A DNA stretch of 64,000 nucleotides, taken from contig CAXFZM010000342.1 of NCBI GenBank assembly GCA_964007475.1, forward strand, positions 1-64,000, written 5' to 3'. Position numbers and translations under genes: made by a program. Below, piece by piece: positions 46,352 through 54,831 of this stretch (position 1 is the stretch's first letter; each line of letters begins with the position of its first letter). The notes beneath the pieces were generated by a model, which made no database searches, had not been told where the DNA came from, and was given only the letters and a program-made list of their open reading frames with translations. The stretch is from Hybos culiciformis (Eukaryota > Arthropoda > Insecta > Diptera > Hybotidae).

Positions 46352-46355
46352 CACG

Positions 46356-48986
46356 TCTAATTGTTCTGAAACACCAAGTGGGTCAAAACAACCTGAAGCA
46401 AAAAATTTTCACATTACTAATAAAAATATTATACTATTAGCAACCGCTCAAGTAAAATTACGAGCGTCTAATGGTAATTCATTTGAATTTAGAGCACTGT
46501 TGGACCAAGGGTCCCAATCAACGTTTATATCTGAAAATGCTGCTCAAATGTTAAATATTAAAAGATGTAAATCTAAAACTATTATAAGTTGCATTGGAGA
46601 CAAAAATTCAAAAATTTCAAATGCAAAAATTCAAATTCAAGTTAAACCATGGTTTAAATCTGATTTTTCAATTGCTACTGAAGCGTTAATAATGCCATCA
46701 ATTACAAAAATCTGCATTCCCTGCAATACATCAGTCAAAGAAAAAACGCTTGAAAATATGTTGCTTGCTGACCCAAATTATATGAACTCTGGGGCAATCG
46801 ACATTTTGTTAGGCGCGGAGATTGTATCACAAATTATGCTTGAAGGAGTAAAAAGGGGTACTTCTTCGAAATTAACTGCCCAAAAAACTGAATTAGGTTG
46901 GATATTGTCAGGATACATAAATAACAATTCTACTGAGGTAGTTAGGTGTTTTCATAATGAAATTGATTATTTAGATTTTGATTTACAAAAATTTTGGGAA
47001 TATGAAGACGTTGATAGCGCTGATCAAGGAGTATCAATAAGTGAAGGCGAAAAATGTGAAGAAATATACCAAAAAACTACGAAACGAGCAGAAAACGGCC
47101 AATATATAGTGGAGATTCCCTTCGACGATAAAAACAAGCTGAAATTGGGTAGTTCAAGAAATATTGCCTATGCTAGACTTCTTAGCATGGAAAGAAAATT
47201 TCTTAAAGATTTTAAACTATATCAATCCTATAAAGAATTCATGAAAGAATACTTACTTTTAGGTCATATGAGAAGAGCACCAGCAGCAGGTCAAAATGAT
47301 GAAGTCTACTTTCTCCCTCATCACGCAGTGATAAGGGAAGACAAGATCACGACAAAATTACGGGTTGTTTTTGATGGATCGGCAAAGACAGATACCGGAG
47401 TTAGCCTGAATGACAAGATGCTAACAGGGCCTATTCTGCAAGACGACCTTTTTTCAATTTTATTACGATGGAGAAAACATAAATTTGCATTTTGTGCCGA
47501 TGTGTGCAAAATGTATCGTCAAATTCTAATATCCGAACAACATTTAAACTATCAAAGAATTTTGTGGAGAGATGATATGAAAGACCCAGTCAAAGAGTAT
47601 TTTTTAACAACTGTGACGTATGGAACCAGATCAGCGCCGTACTTAGCAATACGAACAATGCGAAAATTAGCTGAAGATTATGAAGATGAATATCCTGAAG
47701 CAGCAAAAATAGTTTTAAAGGACTTTTATGTAGACGATTTAATTTCAGGATCAAATGATGAAAATAATGCGATACAACTACAACATGAATTAATGCAGTT
47801 GTTTCAAAAGGGTGGTTTTTACCTAAGAAAATGGATAAGCAACAATCTAAACCTTCTAAATGTAACTCCAAACGATCCTACTAATATTGTCTCTTTTCAG
47901 GCTCACGATTCTTTTAAAATGTTAGGAATTAATTGGAGTCCATCAAAAGATATTTTATTTTACAAAATAGTAGTACCAAAAGTGGAATATCCAACAAAAA
48001 GGGAATTTTTGTCCGAAACGTCCAAAATTTTTGATCCAATAGGCTGGCTCGCGCCAACAATTATACTGATTAAAATATTATTCCAAGAAATATGGGCATC
48101 GGGTATAAATTGGGACGAGAGGCTTCCTGAAAAGATTCACAAAAAATGGGTGAAAATCAAAAATGAATTGTTGTGTTTAGAGCAAATTGAAATTCCGAGA
48201 TGGGTGAAATTAAATACCACGGTCGAAATTCAACTACATGGATTTTGCGATGCCTCAGCTAAAGCATATGCAGCTGTTGTGTACGCTAGAATTGAGTACA
48301 ACGGAATAGTTGAAACATTTGTCTTAGCAGCAAAGAGTAGAGTCACACCATTGAGGACTAAACTTACCATACCCCGGTTAGAGTTAAATGCAGCTGTGTT
48401 GGTAGTAAAACTTATTGCCAAGGTTTCTACAAATTTCGAAACAAGAAAAATATATTTTTGGACTGATTCTGAAGTGGTATTATCCTGGCTCCATAATGAA
48501 ACAAAAAAATTAAATACTTTCGTGAGTAATAGAATTGAAATTATCAGAAGACAATCTAATGTTCAACAATGGCAACATGTTAGGTCAAAAGATAATCCTG
48601 CTGATTGTGCGTCAAGGGGAATTGGACCTGAACAGCTCATTAAAAATAATTTATGGTGGGAAGGGCCAAGTTGGCTTCGTCAGAAAGCAGAAGATTGGCC
48701 ACATAAGGAAATAATTGAAGCAAATCCTTATTTAGAAATCAAAAAAATTCTTTTCACATCATTAAAGCAAAATCCTATAATAGAAAATGATTTACTTACA
48801 AGATATTCAAATTTTGATAAACTTTTAAAAATTGTATCTAAATTATTAAAATTTTTTAACATTTGTAGGAAATTACACAGCAAAGTCAATTTGGAAGTAG
48901 CTGAAAAGAAGATAATGCGCATCATTCAACAACAATTTGAAAATGAGATCAGTCTATTGAAAGCCAACCACCAAAAAGTAAATTGA
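46356..48986 (+). CDS. pol: BEL Pol: protease, reverse transcriptase, RNase H
   Basis: Continuation of the BEL gag-pol frame in the same register after the Gypsy insertion; it has no start codon of its own and is now cut off from its promoter. The aspartic protease (DUF1758) begins near 46490 with ALLDQGSQSTFIS. Reverse transcriptase: HAVIREDKITTKLRVVFDGS (about 47305), FCADVCKMYRQI (about 47490) and the catalytic YVDD in DFYVDDLISGS (about 47725). RNase H: HGFCDASAKAYAAVVYAR (about 48237), LELNAAVL and FWTDSEVVLSWL. The frame stops at 48986 (HQKVN, stop) where the family would run on into integrase; the integrase zinc domain continues in another frame from 48983, so a small indel has broken pol there. 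Confidence 0.85.
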   Translation, partial: SNCSETPSGSKQPEAKNFHITNKNIILLATAQVKLRASNGNSFEFRALLDQGSQSTFISENAAQMLNIKRCKSKTIISCIGDKNSKISNAKIQIQVKPWFKSDFSIATEALIMPSITKICIPCNTSVKEKTLENMLLADPNYMNSGAIDILLGAEIVSQIMLEGVKRGTSSKLTAQKTELGWILSGYINNNSTEVVRCFHNEIDYLDFDLQKFWEYEDVDSADQGVSISEGEKCEEIYQKTTKRAENGQYIVEIPFDDKNKLKLGSSRNIAYARLLSMERKFLKDFKLYQSYKEFMKEYLLLGHMRRAPAAGQNDEVYFLPHHAVIREDKITTKLRVVFDGSAKTDTGVSLNDKMLTGPILQDDLFSILLRWRKHKFAFCADVCKMYRQILISEQHLNYQRILWRDDMKDPVKEYFLTTVTYGTRSAPYLAIRTMRKLAEDYEDEYPEAAKIVLKDFYVDDLISGSNDENNAIQLQHELMQLFQKGGFYLRKWISNNLNLLNVTPNDPTNIVSFQAHDSFKMLGINWSPSKDILFYKIVVPKVEYPTKREFLSETSKIFDPIGWLAPTIILIKILFQEIWASGINWDERLPEKIHKKWVKIKNELLCLEQIEIPRWVKLNTTVEIQLHGFCDASAKAYAAVVYARIEYNGIVETFVLAAKSRVTPLRTKLTIPRLELNAAVLVVKLIAKVSTNFETRKIYFWTDSEVVLSWLHNETKKLNTFVSNRIEIIRRQSNVQQWQHVRSKDNPADCASRGIGPEQLIKNNLWWEGPSWLRQKAEDWPHKEIIEANPYLEIKKILFTSLKQNPIIENDLLTRYSNFDKLLKIVSKLLKFFNICRKLHSKVNLEVAEKKIMRIIQQQFENEISLLKANHQKVN

Positions 48987-49270
48987 TTCAGCTAAATCCA
49001 TTTATTGACAGCGACAACATTTTACGAGTGGGAGGTAGATTGGAAAATGCAAGCGTAATGACCGAAACAAAACATCCTATTATTCTGGCTCATGATCATC
49101 ATGTAACAAATCTCATTATACGAAAATATCATCTAGAGTGTTTGCACGGAGGAAGCACCTTGACATTATCAGTAATGCGTCAAAGGTATTGGATTTTGAA
49201 GGGGCAAAGTGCAGTAAAGAAGGAAGTTCGGAAGTGCACTACGTGTGCAAGATTTGTCTACAAAGGCAGT
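48983..49270 (+). pseudogene. BEL integrase zinc-binding domain, out of frame
   Basis: Reads the BEL integrase N-terminal H2C2 module: GGRLENASVMTETKHPII, then IRKYHLECLHGGSTLT (the two His) and RKCTTCARF (the two Cys) up to about 49250. It is frameshifted relative to RNase H upstream (stop at 48986) and to the integrase core downstream. Directly after CARF the sequence jumps to the LSTKAVHLE block, so the intervening catalytic part is missing. Confidence 0.75.
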
Positions 49271-51932
49271 GCACCTGGAAGCTGTATCTGAATTAACAGC
49301 AAATGGGTTTTTGGCAGCATTCAAGAGGTTTGTTGGTAGGAGAGGATGTCCGTCAGATTTATGGAGTGATAATGCTACAAATTTTGTGTTAGCCACAAAA
49401 CTGTTAGACAAGGGTTTCACAGAGTATTGCTCCGAGATACAGCCAGAAATTTTCAAGGTAACTGATGCATTACAAATAAAATGGCATTTTATTCCACCCG
49501 CAGCTCCTCATTTTGGGGGAATTTGGGAAGCTGGCATCAAATCGATGAAATACCATCTTAGTAGAACTCTAAAGAACACAACCTTAACATTTGAGGAATT
49601 AACAACGGTTCTCATCCAAATTGAGTCCTATTTGAATTCCCGTCCATTATGTCCAATTTCAGATGAAATAACAGATATCGACGCGTTGACTCCTGGTCAT
49701 TTTTTGACAGGTGAACATCTGAAAGCAATACCAAATAAGTGCGATAATGACAACAATTTGAATGGTGTAACAAGATGGAAAATGGTTGAGCGAATTCATC
49801 AGCAGTATTGGCAAAAATGGTCACGTGAATACCTGCATAACTTACAACAAAGGACTAAGTGGTTCCAACAAAGGAAAAATCTCAAAGAAGGTGATGTTGT
49901 TCTTATTTTAGGTGAAAATTTACCCCCAACAAAATGGCCTCTGGCTCGAGTTATCAAAGTTCATTCCGGTTCAGACAATAACGTAAGAGTTGCAACGTTA
50001 AAAACACAAGCTGGAGAAGTCAAGCGTCCAATTTCAAAGTTAAGTATACTTCCTATTGATAACGAATTTAATTTTAGCGAAGCAGAAAATAGTATGGAGT
50101 CTAATCAATCATCAACTAGATCGTTATCAAAAGATAAACCAACTAATAAAAGAAAAACACGCCAGTCAAAAACAATATCGACGTTAGCACTTATGTTAAT
50201 GGTTTTTTGTGTACCTGTGTCAGTGATGGGAGGAATTGATGACAAACATATCAAATTAACGAAGTTTAATCAGACACCCGGTGTATATTTTGAAAACATT
50301 GGTGATGTGCAGATGATTGATGGCAATTGGAATATATTTGTTTATTTTAATTTAAGTTCATATTGGGAAGAGTACAGCGGATTTCAGACACTGCTGACTC
50401 AAGTTGAATCAATTTGTACCAAGATGCTTTATCCTTTGTTTTGCAAGGCAATTGACAGTGAATTTCAACACAAGATGAAAATTATTAGCGACAATAATGA
50501 ACTCCTTTATCAATTAAACAACAAGAGGTCAAAAAGAGCGGCACTAGATATCGTTGGAAATACAATGTCTGCATTATTTGGAGTTCTCGATGGCGAATAT
50601 GCAAAGCAAATTGAGCAACAGTTTTTGAAGGTCCAAATTAATGAAAATCATATTAGTGAATTATTGAAAAATCAAACATCTATATCCGATGAAACTGTCA
50701 ATATTTTAAAGAAATCAGTTGATGAGATTAAAAAACAATTTTGTATTGTAAATCAGCACATGTTGGCAACTTCAATTGAATCAGAAAAAACTAATAATGA
50801 ACTGAATGCAAATCAAGGATTCAATATCATGACAAATTATTTAATGTTGCTCATGTCAAATTATGAAGTACTTCAAAGGGGTTTAATTGATGTTGTAATA
50901 GATGCACACAGTGGTCATTTAAATCCACAAGTAATTTCACCTGTCAAGTTTCAACAACAAGTAGATATCATTTTGACAAATTTACCAACAGCGCTCACTT
51001 TACCAACAAAATCTGTAGCCAGTCTATATAAAATTGTTACTGTTGAGTATCGAGTAACTGACACATCAATTATACTCAAGTTGAATGTTCCTTTAACCAA
51101 AGTAGAACAATATAATTTATTCTTTTTGACTCCTGTTCCCTTTGTATACGATAAAGAGTTTGTGGTAGTAAAAATAATATCTAAATACATTTCAGTTTCA
51201 ATAATGCGTGACAAATATGTTATTGTTTCAGCAGCAGAGTTTGAAAAATGTTTAACAATAACAACGTCAAAGTATTTATGTCGATCAATTAATATAGTTC
51301 GGAGTCTTAAACAAGAATCAGAATTGTGTGAAATGTCGTTACTTCTAGAGAGAAAATTATCAACATCATCATGTGAATTAAGGCAATTAAATGAAGTTGA
51401 GTTTTGGGGACGTCTGCATGAAAATAACTCATGGATTTATTCGGTTAAGAGTCCGGTGAACGCAGCTGTAATATGTAAAGAAAATGCGGGAACTATCGAG
51501 TTAACCGATTCAGGCATCATTAAATTAAACTCATCATGCATCATGAAATCCGATGAAATTATTGTTGAAGTTCCATCATTGTACAATAGTCGCGTTATTC
51601 ATTCACATATTCCAACTACATTTAATCAAACATTTCCTTCATTTCAGAGTAAACATAAAGGCCCAGTATTAACAGTAAATGTGTCTACTGAAGGTGAAAT
51701 TGAGATATTAAAACAACATATTCAGACGCAACAAGCTAGCATTGAGTCATCTAAATTGTCAATTCATGATATCCATCACTACAGCGTATCGTATGTTATC
51801 ATTGGAATTATTATTATCGCAATGATCATTTATGCAATCAAGAAAAAGAAGACAACAAGGAAACCCATTCCACGTCCACGAAGAGTGATCATACAACCAG
51901 ATAATTTGTCAACATTATCAGATGTACAGTAA
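49245..51932 (+). CDS. BEL integrase core remnant fused to baculovirus-F-like envelope
   Basis: One 895-codon frame. Residues 1-280: integrase core from STKAVHLEAVSELT, with DLWSDNATNF (second Asp, about 49360) and HFGGIWEAGIKSMKYHL (Glu, about 49510), then a GDVVLILGENLPPTKWPLAR C-terminal domain; the first catalytic Asp region is deleted. From about residue 310: signal-like segment LALMLMVFCVPVSVMGG, an ectodomain, a furin-type site RSKR at residues 428-431 (50526-50537) followed by a fusion-peptide-like ALDIVGNTMSALFGVLD, helical heptad-like regions, and one membrane segment YVIIGIIIIAMIIYAI (residues 850-865) with a basic proline-rich tail. This is the plan of baculovirus F proteins and insect retroelement envelopes. 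The first 21 codons may differ, because the true frame enters through the deletion. Confidence 0.75.
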   Translation: MQDLSTKAVHLEAVSELTANGFLAAFKRFVGRRGCPSDLWSDNATNFVLATKLLDKGFTEYCSEIQPEIFKVTDALQIKWHFIPPAAPHFGGIWEAGIKSMKYHLSRTLKNTTLTFEELTTVLIQIESYLNSRPLCPISDEITDIDALTPGHFLTGEHLKAIPNKCDNDNNLNGVTRWKMVERIHQQYWQKWSREYLHNLQQRTKWFQQRKNLKEGDVVLILGENLPPTKWPLARVIKVHSGSDNNVRVATLKTQAGEVKRPISKLSILPIDNEFNFSEAENSMESNQSSTRSLSKDKPTNKRKTRQSKTISTLALMLMVFCVPVSVMGGIDDKHIKLTKFNQTPGVYFENIGDVQMIDGNWNIFVYFNLSSYWEEYSGFQTLLTQVESICTKMLYPLFCKAIDSEFQHKMKIISDNNELLYQLNNKRSKRAALDIVGNTMSALFGVLDGEYAKQIEQQFLKVQINENHISELLKNQTSISDETVNILKKSVDEIKKQFCIVNQHMLATSIESEKTNNELNANQGFNIMTNYLMLLMSNYEVLQRGLIDVVIDAHSGHLNPQVISPVKFQQQVDIILTNLPTALTLPTKSVASLYKIVTVEYRVTDTSIILKLNVPLTKVEQYNLFFLTPVPFVYDKEFVVVKIISKYISVSIMRDKYVIVSAAEFEKCLTITTSKYLCRSINIVRSLKQESELCEMSLLLERKLSTSSCELRQLNEVEFWGRLHENNSWIYSVKSPVNAAVICKENAGTIELTDSGIIKLNSSCIMKSDEIIVEVPSLYNSRVIHSHIPTTFNQTFPSFQSKHKGPVLTVNVSTEGEIEILKQHIQTQQASIESSKLSIHDIHHYSVSYVIIGIIIIAMIIYAIKKKKTTRKPIPRPRRVIIQPDNLSTLSDVQ

Positions 51933-51937
51933 CCTTT

Positions 51938-51950
51938 GCTGTTGGGAAAA
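51938..51950 (+). promoter_or_regulatory. BEL polypurine tract (weak)
   Basis: GCTGTTGGGAAAA directly before the 3' LTR; only GGGAAAA is purine-rich. Confidence 0.4.
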
Positions 51951-52276
51951 TGTTACAAAACGTAACATAAAATTCTTAGTTAAATAAAAATACTTAAATT
52001 TTAATTCACTTTAAATTAACTAAAACGTAAATTTTAATTGCAAGAAAGCAAAATTTTGCTTTCTTATCTAATTTCATTTCCTTTTAAAGTTGTACTTATT
52101 TTTTTATGCACTAAAATTGTTTAACGTAAAATTTGCAATATTTGCATAAGTAAATTTTATTTTTTGTATATAGTAATTTTTCTGTACATAATTTTTACCT
52201 TATAAAAATCTAAATTGTTAAAATAAAGTTTAGTTCGTTCAAAACATTCTAACTGAGTTCTTCTTTAATCGAAACA
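51951..52276 (+). repeat. BEL 3' LTR
   Basis: 326 bp, one visible difference from the 5' LTR, followed by the ATAAT target duplication. Confidence 0.95.
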
Positions 52277-52351
52277 ATAATAATTGTCTACATACGTAAA
52301 TCGCTAATATTATAAATTAAAATAAATTGCGTGGATTGAATGTCCACGCAG

Positions 52352-52998
52352 CGTCCTTCAGTCCAATAATAATATCAAATTTTTTGACGATGACACAAGA
52401 CCTGATTTATTGATAGGGATTATTATCCGAGTTATGGAACCTAATACATCACTTAATAAGAATCAAGCACATGGTTTAAATTCATCTGAAAGTAAGTCTG
52501 TAGAGTATTGATTGGTCACTTAAATAAGGTTATTCAATTTGCAAACATTGTTTATTGAGCAAAGAAAATTTTCAAATTTTCATTTAAAAAAAACACAAAA
52601 AAAAAGAAGTATATAGGCCTACAAAATGGGTTTGTATGAACAGATTTATTTTATGTATGTTTTTATGATGTGCTTCTTCTTTTTTTTTTTCTTAAATGAT
52701 TCATTATCTTAAAAAAATATTACTTATTTTTTAGATGACACAATTTATTTTCCCTTTTAGTAAACTACTGAAAAAAATATATATATATTTTTAGCTAAGT
52801 CCGAATTACATGAATGTGATAAAAAATTTCGGGAGCTTCAATTACAAGTATTAACTTTGGCTAATGAACAATGGGATAAAAGTCAACAACAATTAACAAA
52901 TTTGAAGCGATTCGTACTTTCTAACAAGTCAACAAAACAACAAGAGCTGAAGAAACAGGCTCTGATTATCAAAATACAACTATGTTACGTAAATGTGT
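52352..52998 (+). CDS. Two exons of an unrecognised coiled-coil protein
   Basis: Exon 52352-52491 (acceptor CGCAG, donor A|GTAAGT) and exon starting 52795 (acceptor TTTTTAG) join in phase 1. The product contains FFDDDTRPDLLIGIIIRVME in the first exon, then SELHECDKKFRELQLQVLTL and QQQLTNLKRFVLSNKSTKQQ, a charged, Gln-rich coiled coil, in the second, ending at a stop at 52998 or at a donor GTAAAT near 52989. I do not recognise the protein. It lies on the same strand inside intron 2 of the MULE-type gene, just right of the BEL element, and its phase does not continue from MULE exon 2, so it is probably a different gene fragment. Confidence 0.4.
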
Positions 52999-53000
52999 AA

Positions 53001-54831
53001 CTATGTTACGACATTGTTTTATTCTCATTGACGTTTTCCACTTTTACACAATAACAACATATATATAAGTATGTAATTTTGGTAATAAGGTATGTCCGCT
53101 ATGTCTTTTTATAGTACTTATATATATTATATTATTTACATTGACATAAAAAAATAACTATGCTCTCTTTTTTTTAAGCAATTAATATTTAAACAATATT
53201 GCGGTATTGATAAAATTTACTTTCAAATAATTGTAATAATATAGTTATAATTTCAAAATATTATTATTAAATTTGCTAAGATATGTGCCCATAAATACAG
53301 TTATATATGTTATGTATAGATAAAGTAAGTAGGTTGATAACTATAAATCTACAGGTAATACAGGTAACTAAATCTATCAATTTAATGAATGACGAATTTA
53401 ATTGATCTTTTAACCGCATTTTTCATTTGTTATGCGTTATGTATATTTCTCGTCTCTCAAAATAAAAATAATCTGGTTCAATGGATATAAATATGTTATG
53501 TACTGTACAATGTACACATATTATTTAAATATAGAAAAATTAATTATAATTTATGTTATTCCATTTTAATTTAGTTCAAGTTCACGAAATAATCTAGAGA
53601 TATTTTAATTCTTTTTTTTTTAATTTTTTTTTTAAATATGAAATCCTCGAGGTGATATAAATTAAATTTTATTTTTGAACATTTCTTTTCTTTATAATTT
53701 TTGGAAAATTTACATCTTTTTTAATTCTTTTCGAAATAATGCACGATCTTATTATTTTGTGATCTATATATTTAATTTTTTTTTCTTATTTCTACACGGA
53801 AAAAAAAAGGGTTTATGAAGCAAATTTTAACTTTAATTAGGCAAAAAATACGGATTATTTTTGAACCCACCCGACATTCCACTGAAAATCGGGCATTTAT
53901 TTTCTGAATTTAACTCACTCAAATATAGGTCCAAGCATTCTTATAACAAGGAAATAAATTGTGAATTTAATATAACCTTGGAGTATTTAAGTAAAATTAA
54001 AGATTTAACCATGTTATTTTCTTTTAAAAAGCATACCATAAAAAATATTAAAACTAGGAATTTTGAAATTAAATTCAGGAAACAAATGCGTTTTCTTAAA
54101 ACACTATTGGGTTCGATTTACATAAAATAATCCTGTAATCGATCAAAAATAAGCCTGATTTTATTCTTTCTCTTGTATAAATCACTCCAGGAACTGGTTA
54201 AAATCCAGCAAATATTTCTTAAAGTAACTGGTTAGATTCATGTTTTTGATACATTCGTATGAATTAGTTTTATCCCAAATTCCTGAAAAATACACTACCT
54301 GTTCCTCAGTTTCAGTTTTCTTTTGCATTACTTTTCTAAACAATTTCTTGAAAATACACTACCTTTTTTTTAGATTCAATTTTTTTTCCCTTAAATGAAT
54401 TTTTCTGTAGATAACTTTACTTATAAAATTCCTAAAAATCACAAATCAGTTTCCTACACTTTATACAATAAAGTGTTTAAGGGGCGCGTGCAGATGTTTT
54501 AAATTTATTTTAAACTATTAGGTACATATATAAATGTTTGCCCAAATTTCCACAAATAGGTATTTATAAATAAATAACTAATTTGTATTGTTGAGACTGT
54601 ATGTTTTTATTTTACAAAATAATTAAAAAATATTATCAGAGTGTTCAAAAAAATATTCAAAGAAATTTTTTCCTATCAGTACATCCATTTTGAAATATGA
54701 TGAAAAGACAAAAGTCTAAATTCCTAAAATATTGGTTGCACTTACAAATTACATTTATACATTTGTCATACATAATTAAGAATTATATTTTCATTAAATT
54801 AAAGTTTTTCTATTTGATATCACTTTCATAG
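53001..54831. other. Rest of MULE intron 2
   Basis: No supported gene. A CTACACGGAAAAAAAA stretch at 53794 resembles the MITE end at 1873. The 53861-54130 frame on the plus strand is open for 89 codons but has no ATG and no recognisable motif. Confidence 0.35.

Larger units (their letters stand above)
34388..52276 (+). mobile_element. BEL/Pao LTR retrotransposon with envelope, interrupted by a Gypsy element
   Basis: 326-bp LTRs (TGTTAC..GAAACA) at both ends and a 5-bp target duplication ATAAT (34383-34387 and 52277-52281). The LTRs differ by one base that I could see (AAATTTTTAAA versus AAATTGTTAAA), so the insertion is young. Subtracting the nested Gypsy and its 4-bp duplication leaves about 8.1 kb, a normal BEL/Pao length. 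Gag and pol form one open frame, followed by an integrase with a deletion and an envelope domain. It sits in intron 2 of the MULE-type gene in the same orientation. Confidence 0.9.

Noticed and set aside
53861..54130. 89-codon plus-strand frame
   Set aside because: No ATG start, no splice-border support and no recognisable motif; noted only in the intron entry.
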